From positions 1 to 64,000 of the forward strand of contig PAHY01000064.1 in assembly GCA_002705055.1 (NCBI GenBank): a stretch of DNA of 64,000 nucleotides. Direction: 5' to 3'. Numbering within the stretch: position 1 is the first letter of the stretch; each line of letters begins with the position of its first letter. The stretch comes from Planctomycetota bacterium. Lineage in GTDB: Bacteria > Planctomycetota > UBA1135. Of this stretch, positions 25,100 to 34,836 are shown in pieces. The translations under genes were made by a program, and so were the position numbers. Under the pieces are notes generated by a model. That model did no database searches. It saw only the letters and a list, made by a program, of their open reading frames with translations, and was not told the origin of the DNA.

Positions 25100-26488
25100 A
25101 TGCTGCTCGCAGCCCTTGCCTTGCTCTGCCCTCAGGCTGAGGCCGCCCCGGCGGCTCCGGCCGCGTCGCCTCAGCGGCCCAACATCATCTACATCATGGC
25201 GGACGACCTGGGCTGGGGCGATCTCTCGGTGCAGGGCCAGGCGAAGTTCAAGACCCCGCGCCTCGATCAAATGGCGGCCGAGGGCCTGCGTTTCACTTCG
25301 CACTACTCGGGCAGCACGGTCTGCGCGCCCTCGCGCGCGGTGCTGATGACCGGCAAGCACACTGGCCACGTGGCGGTGCGCGGCAACCGCGAGTACAAGC
25401 CGCTCGGCCAATTTCCGCTGCCCGCGGGCGAGGTGACGGTGGCGGAGCTGCTGAAGAGCGCGGGCTATGAAACCGCGGTGATCGGCAAGTGGGGGATGGG
25501 CCCGCCCGGCACCGAAGGCGCGCCGCTGCAGCAGGGCTTCGATCACAGCTTCGGCTACAACTGCCAGCGCAACGCGCACTTCTTCTATCGCGACTTCCTG
25601 TTCCGCGACGACGAACAGATCGAGATCGACCCGAAGCAGTGGACCCACGAGCTGCTCACCGAGGATGCGCTGAGCTGGCTCGACGCGCGCGACGAGGAGA
25701 ACCCCTTCTTCCTCTACCTGCCCTACACCATCCCGCACGCATCCATCGAAGCGCCGCAAGAGCTGATCGACCCCTTCGTCGGTCGCTGGGGGGAGGAGAA
25801 GCCTTTCCCGGGCCGCCACTATTCGGCGCAGCCCACGCCGCACGCCGCCTTCGCGGCGATGGTCACGCAGCTCGACGCCGACGTCGGGAAGGTGCTCGAT
25901 CTGCTGCGCGAAAAGGGGCTCGCCGAGAACACGCTGGTAATCTTCACCAGCGACAACGGGCCGCACCAGGAGGGCGGCGCCGACCCGAAGTTCTTTGACT
26001 CAAATGGTCCGTACCGCGGCATCAAGCGCGACCTCTACGAAGGGGGGATTCGCGTGCCCTTCCTGGCCTGGTGGCCGGGCACGGTGCAGCCGGGCGTGAC
26101 GGATCACGCCTCCGCCTTCTGGGATTTCCTGCCGACTGCCTGCGAGCTCGCCGGGGCGCTGATTCCCACCGGGCTGGATGGCATCAGTTACGCGCCTGCC
26201 CTGCTGGGCAAGCCGCAGCGCGCGCATGACTTCCTCTACTGGGAGTTCCACGAGCGCGGCGCCGCGCAGGCCGTGCGCATGGGCAAGTGGAAAGCGGTGC
26301 GCACGCAGCTGCGCAAGAACCCCGACGCCCCGCTCGAGCTCTACGACCTCGAGGCCGATCCTGGCGAGACGAACAACCTGGCCGCTGACCACCCTGAGGT
26401 GGTGGCTCGGCTCCTGAAGGTCATGCACAACCAGCACCGGCCGGACGAGAACTGGAAGTTCCCGACCGACCCGCAGCCGCAGGACTAG
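25100..26488 (+). CDS. Formylglycine-dependent sulfatase (arylsulfatase-like)
   Basis: 462 residues from ATG 25100 with a signal peptide (MLLAALALLCPQAEA). NIIYIMADDLGWGDL supplies the metal-binding Asp pair (35-36), and CAPSRAVLMTGKHTG carries the Cys75-x-Pro-Ser-Arg signature in which Cys is converted to formylglycine. Further on, KWGMGPPGTEG, IPHAS, TSDNGPHQEGG and YDLEADPGETNNL complete a typical family S1 sulfatase. It would hydrolyse sulfate esters on exogenous glycans or small molecules in the periplasm. Planctomycetes carry many such enzymes. No glycan-degradation cluster surrounds it, and the activating enzyme is not encoded nearby. Confidence 0.93.
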   Translation: MLLAALALLCPQAEAAPAAPAASPQRPNIIYIMADDLGWGDLSVQGQAKFKTPRLDQMAAEGLRFTSHYSGSTVCAPSRAVLMTGKHTGHVAVRGNREYKPLGQFPLPAGEVTVAELLKSAGYETAVIGKWGMGPPGTEGAPLQQGFDHSFGYNCQRNAHFFYRDFLFRDDEQIEIDPKQWTHELLTEDALSWLDARDEENPFFLYLPYTIPHASIEAPQELIDPFVGRWGEEKPFPGRHYSAQPTPHAAFAAMVTQLDADVGKVLDLLREKGLAENTLVIFTSDNGPHQEGGADPKFFDSNGPYRGIKRDLYEGGIRVPFLAWWPGTVQPGVTDHASAFWDFLPTACELAGALIPTGLDGISYAPALLGKPQRAHDFLYWEFHERGAAQAVRMGKWKAVRTQLRKNPDAPLELYDLEADPGETNNLAADHPEVVARLLKVMHNQHRPDENWKFPTDPQPQD

Positions 26489-26494
26489 CCCGCT

Positions 26495-28822
26495 CTACAG
26501 CGCCGCCGGCACGAAGCTGGCGGACATGCGCTTGTCGTACTCCGCGACGAAGCGGCTGATGCCTTCCTGAATGCTGGCCGGATCCAGCTTGGCTTCGGCG
26601 ATGATCTCATCGACCGAGCCGCCGGTGCGCCAGCGCTGGTCGTGATCCGGCCCCATCGCGTAGTCGTAGGCGGCGCGGTTGGCCGTCCACAGCCACATGT
26701 TCTGACGAGCGTTGTTGGTGATGAAGGTGCTGTTGGCCCAGTCTTCGGCGGTCACCAGCTCGTTGCGGTAGCTCTCGGGCTGCAGCATGAACAGCTCATG
26801 GCTAACGGCCGCGACCAGCTTGACGTTCGGGCCCTCGCCGTCGAACCAGCCCTGCTTCAGCAGCTCGACCACCGAGGCCGTGCAGGAGGTGCCGCGCACG
26901 AAGATGCAGCCTTCCTTCGGACGGTTCGGGTCGTAGTCGCGAATCAGGTAAGCGCCCTTGGCGGCTTCGCGGTAGTCGCCCATGCCCAGCGCGGCGCGAT
27001 CCGGCACCTCAATCGGCGGGCGGGTCAGGTGCAGCGCCACGATCGGGGCATCGGTGCCGAGCGCGGCGAGCAGCGCCGGGCCGACCTCATTCGGCTCGTA
27101 GGGGTGCACGTCGATGACCTGGCCGCGCGGGAACATCTGGGTGACGCCCGGCGAGTAGATGCCGAAGTGGGTGCGCGAGTCTTCCGCCGTCTCCGGGCCG
27201 GAGTGACCGGCGACCCAGATGACCTTGCCGTGCTTCAGCGGGCTGTCCTGCACCAGCTGCGAGTAGAGGCGCATCGGGCCGTACTTCAGGTAGCTGAAGG
27301 AGCCATAGGTCGAGGTCGCGCCCCAGAAGCCGGAGAAGTGCTGCTCCGGGTCGGCCGCCATGTTGGCCGAGGCCAGGCCGCACATGATGCCGGCGTTGCT
27401 GAACTCGGTGATGGCGGTCGGCAGCAGCGAGCCGGTCGGGTTGTCGTCGCGGTGGTACCAGCCGAAGCCCTTCTGATCGCCCGAGTCCTTGGCAAAGCCG
27501 GACAGGTTGGTTGAGTCAGCGAGGTCAGCGCTGGCGGCCAGCACGATGGGGCGGCCGTACTTGCGGCGCGCCACCGCGTTGAGGTGCGCGCCCACCTTGG
27601 CGAAGCCGGCACGGTTCGGCTGCTTCTCGCCCGGCGCGAAGAACAGATCGTTCGGCAGCGTGCTCGGGTCGGTCAGTTCGGGATCCTGGTTGGGATCGTC
27701 GCCCAGGTTGACGCCGTCGATCTCGGCCGGGACCGAGTCGCCGAGCGCGACCAGGGTGTCGGCCAGCCAGGCGCAGAAGTTCTCGTCGTCGAGCAGCGAG
27801 AGCGCCGCCTGCATGTTCTGCGCGGTCTGCTCGGTGAAGGCCTCGCCGCTCTCCGGCTTGCCTTCGCCCATGCCGCGGAAGCTGACGCCGTACTTGTCGG
27901 CAAACTCCTTCTTCGTTGCCCAGAACAGCTCGTTGTTCGGCTTGTGCGCCGCGCCGTGCGACTTGTAGCCGGTCACGCCGTAGCCGCGCCCCTTGGTGGT
28001 GCGGAACCAGGTGCAGCGCGGCTGCTGGTTCTCGGCGAAGACGTTGTCGAGCAGCGCCGTCGCCAGCTGAGCGTAGTCGTGGCCGTCCTGCGCTCCGGTG
28101 GTGTAGAAGCCGTAGCTGTCGAACCACTCCTGCGGCTCGCCGTAGATCATGTCCGAGTACGGACGCGGATCGATGCCGTGGTCGTTCCAGTCGAGCAGGT
28201 AAACCAGGTTGGAGAGGCCCAGGCCCCAGGCGGTCGCCTTGGTCTCGTGATGGCAGCCGGCTGAATGTCCGCCTTCCCCTTCCAACGCGAAGACGCGCAC
28301 CTCTTCGGCGCCCGCCTGCTTGAGCGCCAGCGCCAGGCCAGCCGAAGGCGGCGCGCCGTGACCGCTCGGGCCGGTGTTCGCCTTGAAGAACATGGTCTTG
28401 CCTTCCATCTCGGCATGGCCGGACAGACCCTTGTTGCGGCGCAGGCGGAGCAGGTCTTCCCAGACCAGCGTGCGCTCGGCGCCGCCGTAGACCAGGTACT
28501 TCTCGTCGCCGGTCTTCTGGTACATCCGGCGCAGCGCCTCGTTGTACACCGCCAGCATCGCGTAGATGACCGGGGTGCAGTGGCCGGCGACCAGCACGAA
28601 GCGGTCGGCGAAGGCCTTCTCGGGGTGGCGGATGTCCCAGCGCATGACGCCCGAGAGCGTCAGGGCGACCATCATCGGAACCTTCGAGCGCGAGCCGCCG
28701 GGGTGGCCGCTCTGGCGATGGTTCAGCATCAGGTCAATGAGCTGGTCGATCATGTCGCCGGTCTTCTCCCACTGGGCGAAGTCCGACTGGAGCTGGTCGA
28801 GCTGGGGGACGGAACGAGTCAT
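26495..28822 (-). CDS. Transketolase-like thiamine-diphosphate enzyme, atypical motif
   Basis: 775 residues, about 100 longer than ordinary transketolase. The family layout is clear: SGHPGGSRS (about 38-46), RFVLVAGHCTPVIYAML, GLSGHAEM, TGPSGHGAPPSAGLALALK, the pyrimidine-domain TEFSNAGIMCGLAS with its conserved Glu, and GHSGPETAEDSRTHFGI. The diphosphate motif is unusual: GDG is GEG (182-184), the later Glu of GDGxxxEG is Ala188, and the end of the motif reads DWND (211-214). It probably transfers two-carbon units or a related carboligation, but the substrates may differ from classical transketolase. The leader from a TAGAAT box is about 60 bases. A canonical transketolase elsewhere in the genome would support a separate role. 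Confidence 0.8.
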   Translation of the reverse strand: MTRSVPQLDQLQSDFAQWEKTGDMIDQLIDLMLNHRQSGHPGGSRSKVPMMVALTLSGVMRWDIRHPEKAFADRFVLVAGHCTPVIYAMLAVYNEALRRMYQKTGDEKYLVYGGAERTLVWEDLLRLRRNKGLSGHAEMEGKTMFFKANTGPSGHGAPPSAGLALALKQAGAEEVRVFALEGEGGHSAGCHHETKATAWGLGLSNLVYLLDWNDHGIDPRPYSDMIYGEPQEWFDSYGFYTTGAQDGHDYAQLATALLDNVFAENQQPRCTWFRTTKGRGYGVTGYKSHGAAHKPNNELFWATKKEFADKYGVSFRGMGEGKPESGEAFTEQTAQNMQAALSLLDDENFCAWLADTLVALGDSVPAEIDGVNLGDDPNQDPELTDPSTLPNDLFFAPGEKQPNRAGFAKVGAHLNAVARRKYGRPIVLAASADLADSTNLSGFAKDSGDQKGFGWYHRDDNPTGSLLPTAITEFSNAGIMCGLASANMAADPEQHFSGFWGATSTYGSFSYLKYGPMRLYSQLVQDSPLKHGKVIWVAGHSGPETAEDSRTHFGIYSPGVTQMFPRGQVIDVHPYEPNEVGPALLAALGTDAPIVALHLTRPPIEVPDRAALGMGDYREAAKGAYLIRDYDPNRPKEGCIFVRGTSCTASVVELLKQGWFDGEGPNVKLVAAVSHELFMLQPESYRNELVTAEDWANSTFITNNARQNMWLWTANRAAYDYAMGPDHDQRWRTGGSVDEIIAEAKLDPASIQEGISRFVAEYDKRMSASFVPAAL

Positions 28823-28903
28823 CTGCGCAATCTCGTGCCGCGTTTCACCCGGAGAGGGGCGCGCGGCCTAGCCCGTCATTCTAGCCGGGAGGCCTGTTCC
28901 GGC

Positions 28904-30175
28904 CTACTGCTGCTCGGGGCGGGGCAGGACGGTGAAAACGAGCTCGTCCTTGGCGTCGGTGGGCTCCAGGCGCTGCCAGGTGATGCGCGTGACAGGGCCA
29001 TCCAGGTCTAGCCAGGCGTCCTCTGGCCCGAGAGTCGCTTTCAGTTCGACCTTGTCGGTCTCGGCGACCACTTCGACCATGTGCTGGAGGATTGTCTGCA
29101 TCGCGTGCGGCGAGGTGAAGCGCGGCGCGTTGACGACCGCGACCTCCACTCCGTTCACCTCCGTCGCGATCCGCCATGCGCTGACGGGGAGGCCTTCCGG
29201 GGTCCCGTCGAGGACTGAGATCGCAACTCGCGTGGCGCCGCCCAGCTTGAGCTCCTGGACGGGAGCCATCGAGGCGAGCTTCAGTGTGTTCGCCGCGTGC
29301 GGGTCGGCGAGAAAGCGCCGGATGAGCGCGGTGTAGGGGTCGCCCTCCTGGCCGATGCAGGCGTTGATGCCGCCGTGGTTCTTGTCGGCGGCGTAGATCG
29401 CGGCCGCAGGGACCTTGGCCTGGCGCAGCGCGGCCACAAAGGCCTGGCTCAGGTGGGCGACCTCCCGCCGCTCTTTGGTGTGAAAGATCAGCATCGGCGG
29501 GATGCCGGCGCCCGGGCGCACGAAGTGCTGGGGGGAGGCGTCCTTCCAGCCCTCCTCCTCGAAGCCGAAGGCGTTGGTGTAGATCGCGCGCGCGGTCCGC
29601 CCGGCCAAATCCGTGCCCAGGTACTTCGCGATGTCATAGCCCGCGGTGTCCAGGCAGACGACGCCCTTCAGCATGCTGAGCGGCTTCTCGTACTTGGCCA
29701 ACCGACGGGCATCGGTCGCGACCAGCGCGGCCAGGTGGGCGCCCGCCGAATGCCCCATGATGAAGAGCCGATCCGGATCGCCGCCGTACTCGGCGACGTG
29801 ATCGTGCACCCAGGCCAGCGCGGCGGCCACGTCTTCCACGTGCGCGGGATGAGGCGGCACGCCTTCGCCGTTGGTGAGCCGGTAGTTGATCGTGATGTAG
29901 ACCCAGCCTTCCTCGCGGAAGTACGGCAGCTTGTCCTTCCACATCGAGCGGTTGGCCTTGTCGCCCAGTCGCCAGCCGCCGCCGTGGATCATCACCAGGA
30001 CGGGATGCGGGCCCTCGCCGCCGGGCGTCGCCAGATCGAGCGTGTGAAACTTCGCTTCGACCCCGTCCATCTCCGCGTAACGCAGGTTGCGCACGATCTG
30101 CGGCTCCGTGAGCGCCTGCACAGGCGGCGCTTCCTGCTGCGCCAGCGCCGCGACGAGGACGAGATTGAGAATCAC
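28904..30175 (-). CDS. Exported alpha/beta-hydrolase (carboxylesterase-like)
   Basis: 423 residues from GTG 30175; GAGGGG just upstream is a plausible ribosome-binding site. The N-terminus MILNLVLVAALAQ is a short export signal. The catalytic domain (about 45-320) has the oxyanion motif MIHGGGWRLGD, a YRLTNGEG region, DRLFIMGHSAGAHLAAL with the nucleophile Ser, and late DKNHGGI with the probable catalytic His, placing it in the BD-FAE/carboxylesterase-like group. A C-terminal extension of about 100 residues (LKLASMAPVQELKLGG onward) is beta-rich and unassigned. An upstream in-frame ATG is less likely because it removes the signal peptide from the N-terminus. Confidence 0.85.
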   Translation of the reverse strand: MILNLVLVAALAQQEAPPVQALTEPQIVRNLRYAEMDGVEAKFHTLDLATPGGEGPHPVLVMIHGGGWRLGDKANRSMWKDKLPYFREEGWVYITINYRLTNGEGVPPHPAHVEDVAAALAWVHDHVAEYGGDPDRLFIMGHSAGAHLAALVATDARRLAKYEKPLSMLKGVVCLDTAGYDIAKYLGTDLAGRTARAIYTNAFGFEEEGWKDASPQHFVRPGAGIPPMLIFHTKERREVAHLSQAFVAALRQAKVPAAAIYAADKNHGGINACIGQEGDPYTALIRRFLADPHAANTLKLASMAPVQELKLGGATRVAISVLDGTPEGLPVSAWRIATEVNGVEVAVVNAPRFTSPHAMQTILQHMVEVVAETDKVELKATLGPEDAWLDLDGPVTRITWQRLEPTDAKDELVFTVLPRPEQQ

Positions 30176-30301
30176 CCCTCGATCATCCCCGTCCAGGCCG
30201 CCCTCGTCCAGCGAGGATGTTGCAAAACACGCTGTCAACCATCTGTGGCATACTTACTAGTACGAGCTGAGTCGTCGACTTCCCCCTCGGTCGCGCCCGC
30301 C

Positions 30302-31849
30302 ATGTCTCGCATCCCCTTCCTTTTCTCGATCCTCGTGGCCATTTTTGCGGCCACACCCAGCTTCGCTCAGGGTTCGCGTCTGCGCCCGGGCGACTTTGAC
30401 GTATTGCCCCTGTCGCCGGAAGCCCTACAGGGCGACCATCTGGTGCCGGCGGCCAATGAGGACGGGCACGTGCTCGTGGTCTGGGAATCGACCCGCGCGG
30501 ACACCGGGCAGTTTCAGATCGAGGGCACGCTGCTCTACCGGCGCGACCTCGGCGGCAAGGTCGAGTTTCAGCACCAGGGCAATATCGTGCTGGGCGACCC
30601 GACCTTCAACTTCTGGCGCACCTCCAGCTGGTATCTGAGTTCGCCCGACGCGATCGACGATTGCATGAAGCCGACGGTCAGCGCGGTGGGCAAGAACTTC
30701 GTCGTCAGCTGGACGCGGCGTAATCGCAGCCGCGGCCTGCACCCCTACGTGGTGGAGCAGGTCCTGGTGGTCCCGCCGGATCCGGCGAACGGGATTCACG
30801 AGGGCGGCGTCGTGCGCCCCGAGCCCCGGCGCGGTTTCTTCCTTTGGGATCCATCCCGCCCGACGCGACGGTTCATCGGCGGCGATTCGGGCATGAACGT
30901 CGCGACCACCTGGGTTCAGGCCGGCCCGGGCGGTCCCAAGGATCGCGTCGCGCTGGTGCACGTCTCGCAGACCCGCGAAGATCCGCGGCCGCACAGCGTC
31001 CTCAACGAGTTCGACGTCTTCGGCTGGCACATCGACTGGTCGGGCTGGTGGGAGGCCGACTTCCGTCCCCAGGTCGAGCAGTTCCGCAATGCGGCCACCG
31101 GTCGCATGGCGCTGGTCGAGGACGTGCGCGGCGATGAGGTCGGCGAGTACGAACTGGGCGGGCGCATGCCGCTTTACCTGGTCGAGTCCAAGACGGGCGC
31201 CTTGGTGCTGGCGCATGAGGTCATGGAATCGGCGGATCGCAAGGAGCTCAATCAGGATGCCGGCCGCATCGTGCTGCGCAGCTTCGTGCCCGGCGCCTAC
31301 CCGGCGGACTTGATCCCGGTCAGCTCCCAGCGACTGGTCAGCCTGAACGACTCGCGCGCCTATCACCGCCGGCCCAACATCTCGACCGACCCGGATCACC
31401 CGCTCAGCATTCACGTCGTGAGCTGGATCGAGGTTGACCCGCGCAAGAACAATCAGGGTTTCCATCCCTCCGGAGGAGCCTTTGCCCGCTTCGATGTCGA
31501 CAGCCAGGGCAAGATCGTGCGCGTCGGGCAGGATCACAACTTCTCGAACCCTTCGAATCAGGTGGCGGACGCCCGTGGTCTGCTCGAGCTGGATCGCCAG
31601 CCGCCCCTGGCCCTGGCGCTGGGGGTGAACAACGCCGCCAGTGACGGCTTCGAGATCTTCGCCTGGAACGGCGCGACCCGTCAGCTCAACAGCCAGTACG
31701 TGCCGGATCCAGGCCTGATTCAGGCCTACACGCCACGCCGTCCGCTGGCCGTGCGCTCGAAGAGCGACGTGACCCTGGTGGTGTTTGACGCGCGCCTGCA
31801 GCCGCGCGGCAACAACCAGCTTCCGATCGTCTACATCCGGGCCGAGTAA
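30302..31849 (+). CDS. Secreted protein of unknown function
   Basis: 515 residues from ATG 30302 with a clean signal peptide (MSRIPFLFSILVAIFAATPS, cut after FAQ). The mature part is beta-rich and repeats a pattern of the type 'VVWESTRAD', 'FVVSWTRRNR', 'HVVSWIEVD' and 'TLVVFDAR' at intervals of about 100 residues, which suggests a seven-bladed-propeller or sialidase-like repeat without the Asp-box signature. No catalytic residues are recognisable. The stop lies 14 bases from that of the convergent UDP-glucose dehydrogenase gene. The 126-bp upstream spacer carries CATACT and TACTAG candidates for a -10 but none close to the ATG. Confidence 0.7.
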   Translation: MSRIPFLFSILVAIFAATPSFAQGSRLRPGDFDVLPLSPEALQGDHLVPAANEDGHVLVVWESTRADTGQFQIEGTLLYRRDLGGKVEFQHQGNIVLGDPTFNFWRTSSWYLSSPDAIDDCMKPTVSAVGKNFVVSWTRRNRSRGLHPYVVEQVLVVPPDPANGIHEGGVVRPEPRRGFFLWDPSRPTRRFIGGDSGMNVATTWVQAGPGGPKDRVALVHVSQTREDPRPHSVLNEFDVFGWHIDWSGWWEADFRPQVEQFRNAATGRMALVEDVRGDEVGEYELGGRMPLYLVESKTGALVLAHEVMESADRKELNQDAGRIVLRSFVPGAYPADLIPVSSQRLVSLNDSRAYHRRPNISTDPDHPLSIHVVSWIEVDPRKNNQGFHPSGGAFARFDVDSQGKIVRVGQDHNFSNPSNQVADARGLLELDRQPPLALALGVNNAASDGFEIFAWNGATRQLNSQYVPDPGLIQAYTPRRPLAVRSKSDVTLVVFDARLQPRGNNQLPIVYIRAE

Positions 31850-31863
31850 GCGGCCCGGATCGA

Positions 31864-33198
31864 TCAGCCCTGAGTGGGGGCGCCCTGCAGCACCGGCGGG
31901 ATGCCGACGCCGTAGCGCTCGAAGCCGTGCTTGCGCAGCTCGGACTCGAGCAGGATGTTGCGGCCGTCCAGCACCAGCTTGCGCTTCATGATCTGCCCAA
32001 GGCGGCCGAAGTCCGGGTTGCGGTACTCGTTCCACTCGGTGCAGACGATGACCACGTCGGCGCCCTCGGCGACCTCGTACATGTCCTCGAGGTACTGATC
32101 GATGTTGTCGCCGATCTCGGCGCGGCCGGTCCCGATCGCTTCCGGATCGCAGGCCTTGATCGTGGCGCCGCGGGCCTTCAGCTCGCGGGCGATCGTGATC
32201 GAAGGGGCTTCACGCATGTCGTCGGTGCGCGGCTTGAAGGCCAGGCCCCACAGGCCGACGGTGACGCCGCTCAGATCCTTGCCGAACAGCTCGTCCATCC
32301 GCTCGACCATCAGCATCTTCTGCAGCGCGTTGACGCGCTCGACCGCCTCGAGGATCTGGAACTCGTAGCCGAACTCCTTGGCGGTGTGCATGATCGCCTT
32401 GACGTCCTTCGGGAAGCAGGAGCCGCCGTAGCCGATGCCGGAGTAGAGGAAGGGCTTGCCGATGCGCACATCCGAGCCAATCCCGCGGCGGACGTTCGAG
32501 ACGTCGGCGCCGACCAGATCGCAGATGCGCGAGACCTCGTTCATGAACGAGATGCGGGTCGCCAGCATGGCGTTGGCGGCGTACTTGGTCATCTCGGCGG
32601 AGACCGGATCCATGTGCAGAATCGGCGCGCCGTTGCGCACGAAGGGGGCGTACAGCTCGTCCATGAGCTGGAAGTCCTCTTCGGTCTCGGCGCCGATCAC
32701 CACGCGGTCCGGCTTCATGAAGTCATCGATCGCGGCGCCTTCCTTGAGGAACTCAGGGTTGGAGCAGACCGAGATCGAGTGCTCCGACTGCTCATTCGCC
32801 AGCGACTTGACTCGGGCGGCGGTCCCGACGGGCACGGTCGACTTGTCGACGATCAACTTGGGACCGTTGGCGGCGCGGCCGATGTCGGCAGCGACCGCGT
32901 AGACGGCCGAGAGATCGGCCGAGCCGTCGGCGCCGGGCGGAGTGCCCACCGCGATGAACACGACGCGCGCGTCGGCGACCGCATCCTGCAGCGAGGTCGT
33001 GAAGTGCAGCCGGCCGTGGCTGTAGTTCGACTTCACGAGTTCGGAGAGGCCCGGTTCGTAGATCGGGATGATGCCTTCTTTGAGGCGGTTGATCTTGTCC
33101 TCGTCAATGTCGACGCAGGTGACCTGGTTGCCCATTTCGGCAAAACAGGTGCCCGCGACAAGCCCGACGTAACCGGTTCCAATGACAGCGATGCGCAT
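31864..33198 (-). CDS. ugd: UDP-glucose 6-dehydrogenase
   Basis: 444 residues. It oxidises UDP-glucose to UDP-glucuronate with NAD, supplying a precursor for exopolysaccharide and other glycans. The N-terminal Rossmann motif GTGYVGLVAGTCFAEMG with VDIDEDKI, the linker EPGLSELV, VFIAVGTPP, STVPVGTA, NPEFLKEGAA, the catalytic GYGGSCFPKDVKA (Cys near residue 265) and the C-terminal WGLAFKPRTDDMREAPS are all family signatures. TAGAAT lies about 35 bases before ATG 33198, giving a leader of roughly 27 bases. It sits next to a sulfatase-superfamily lipoprotein and GT-C-like membrane proteins, consistent with surface-glycan synthesis. Confidence 0.95.
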   Translation of the reverse strand: MRIAVIGTGYVGLVAGTCFAEMGNQVTCVDIDEDKINRLKEGIIPIYEPGLSELVKSNYSHGRLHFTTSLQDAVADARVVFIAVGTPPGADGSADLSAVYAVAADIGRAANGPKLIVDKSTVPVGTAARVKSLANEQSEHSISVCSNPEFLKEGAAIDDFMKPDRVVIGAETEEDFQLMDELYAPFVRNGAPILHMDPVSAEMTKYAANAMLATRISFMNEVSRICDLVGADVSNVRRGIGSDVRIGKPFLYSGIGYGGSCFPKDVKAIMHTAKEFGYEFQILEAVERVNALQKMLMVERMDELFGKDLSGVTVGLWGLAFKPRTDDMREAPSITIARELKARGATIKACDPEAIGTGRAEIGDNIDQYLEDMYEVAEGADVVIVCTEWNEYRNPDFGRLGQIMKRKLVLDGRNILLESELRKHGFERYGVGIPPVLQGAPTQG

Positions 33199-33243
33199 CT
33201 TTCAGGGGTGAACTTCGAGGATCGAAGCCCGGATTCTAGTGCC

Positions 33244-34824
33244 TCACTTGGGCTTTCCGGTGTCGTTCCCGTTGTCCTCTTGGGGAGAATCGAGGGAATC
33301 GACGTAGCCGGTGTTTTCCAAGCCTTGCTGCACGGTGTCCGGGAGCTTCTCCATCTGCGGCGCACGAGTCGTCTGCTGAGCGGCTTGCTGCATGGCAGCC
33401 TGTCCGCTCTGGATCCGATCATCCGCTGCAAGTTCAGTTATCGGCGCAAGTTCGCGCGGATCTTGAGCCAGGTTGTAGGCCCGCAGGAAGGGGCGGACGC
33501 CGTCCGGAGCCGTGTTGGTCGGGCGGAATCCGAACTCCCAGATCACCTTGAAATCACCGGCTCTCCAGGCCTGGGTGTCGGTCGGGGCGCCGGGGTGGAG
33601 CAGGTCCATCAGCACCTCGTGACCGGTGTCATCGGAGCCTTCCCAGAGCGGCCGGGCGCTGCGCCCGACCACGCCCTCCCAGGCGGGCAGGCCGGCCAGG
33701 TCGAGCAGGGTCGGGCCGACGTCATAGAGCGCCACCGAACCGGGCACCCGCTTGCCCGCCGGCGCGCCGGGGGCCTTCACCACGAAGGGGATGTGGACGA
33801 CCTCTTCGAACAGAGTGCGGTGGTGAAAGAGGTGGGTCTCGCCCTCGTGCTCCTCGCCGAAGTGATCGCCGTGATCGCTGACCACCGCGACGATTGTGTC
33901 CTCGGCGATGCCGAGCTCCTCCAGTTTGGCGTAGACCTCGGCGATCGCGTCGTCGACGGCGCGGATCTCGGCGTCGTAAAGCGCTTTCAACCGGCTCAAC
34001 TGCTCGGCGCTGTATTCCGGCGCCTCGGCATCGCCGTGAGCAGGGGTGAAATCTTCGCCCAGCGCGCGGTCGGCCTCGGAGAAGTCGGGCAGGAAGCGGC
34101 GCGCCATCTCGTCGGAGGGGACGTAGTTGTAGTGGACGTCCCAGTAGTGCAGGAACAGGAAGAAAGGCTCCTCATTATCCTGCTCATGCTCCTCAAGCCA
34201 AGCGAGCGCGATTTCATTGACCCGCGGCGCGTTGTCGAAGGTCGCGTCGGCTAGGCCGTGCACTTCCATCATCCGCCGCATCTGCGGGTTGGTGATGATC
34301 TCCGAGTTCTCGCCATCACGCAGGTACTCCTCGGCGGAGATGTAACGATCGAACTCTTCCCCGCTCGAGCCCTGGTAGCCGTAGGCGGGGTGCAGGAAAG
34401 GTGCCGACCAGACGCCGTAGGTGGCATAGCCCGCCTGCTGAAACTGCCCGGCCAGCCGGACCTCATCCTGCGAACGGTCCAGCATCTGCCGGACCAGCCG
34501 CACCCCGTGCGCGCGCGGCGGCTGGGCGCTGAACAGCGAGAGGTGACTCGGCAGCGTCCAGGACGAAGAAGCGCTCGCGCGTTCAAACAGCAGGCCTTCC
34601 TGGGCCAGCCGATTCATGAACGGAGTGGTGAGCTCCTGCGGCGCGAACTCGGGCTGGTAGCCGTAGGGTGTGCAGTGATCGGCGCGCAGCGAATCGATCG
34701 AGATCAGCAGCACGTTGGGGCCATCGTGCGCGGCGCCCGCTGTGCCGGTGGACCCGTCCGATGGTGCATCACCGCAGGCGCCCACGAGGGCGAGCAGACC
34801 GAAGGCGAGACCCGTTCTGAACAT
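33244..34824 (-). CDS. Sulfatase-superfamily lipoprotein with Ser/Thr at the nucleophile position
   Basis: 526 residues with a lipobox (LVGAC, Cys17). The alkaline-phosphatase-superfamily core is present: NVLLISIDSLRADH (metal-binding Asp), SASSSWTLPSHLS (residues 84-96), FLHYWDVHYNY, VVSDHGDHFGEEHEGETHLFH (Asp-His pair), and PFVVKAPGAPAGKRVPGSVALYDVGPTLLDLAG. The formylglycine motif C/S-x-P-x-R is missing. Thr90 in WTLPSH occupies the nucleophile position, as in phosphatidylglycerol or phosphoethanolamine transferases and related 'sulfatases'. It may therefore hydrolyse or transfer a phosphoester or head group rather than a sulfate. TAGACT lies 6 bases before ATG. Confidence 0.85.
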   Translation of the reverse strand: MFRTGLAFGLLALVGACGDAPSDGSTGTAGAAHDGPNVLLISIDSLRADHCTPYGYQPEFAPQELTTPFMNRLAQEGLLFERASASSSWTLPSHLSLFSAQPPRAHGVRLVRQMLDRSQDEVRLAGQFQQAGYATYGVWSAPFLHPAYGYQGSSGEEFDRYISAEEYLRDGENSEIITNPQMRRMMEVHGLADATFDNAPRVNEIALAWLEEHEQDNEEPFFLFLHYWDVHYNYVPSDEMARRFLPDFSEADRALGEDFTPAHGDAEAPEYSAEQLSRLKALYDAEIRAVDDAIAEVYAKLEELGIAEDTIVAVVSDHGDHFGEEHEGETHLFHHRTLFEEVVHIPFVVKAPGAPAGKRVPGSVALYDVGPTLLDLAGLPAWEGVVGRSARPLWEGSDDTGHEVLMDLLHPGAPTDTQAWRAGDFKVIWEFGFRPTNTAPDGVRPFLRAYNLAQDPRELAPITELAADDRIQSGQAAMQQAAQQTTRAPQMEKLPDTVQQGLENTGYVDSLDSPQEDNGNDTGKPK

Positions 34825-34836
34825 GGCGGAAGTCTA
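34825..34836 (-). promoter_or_regulatory. Leaderless-type -10 box TAGACT
   Basis: Minus-strand TAGACT at 34836-34831, 6 bases, then ATG 34824. Confidence 0.5.
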
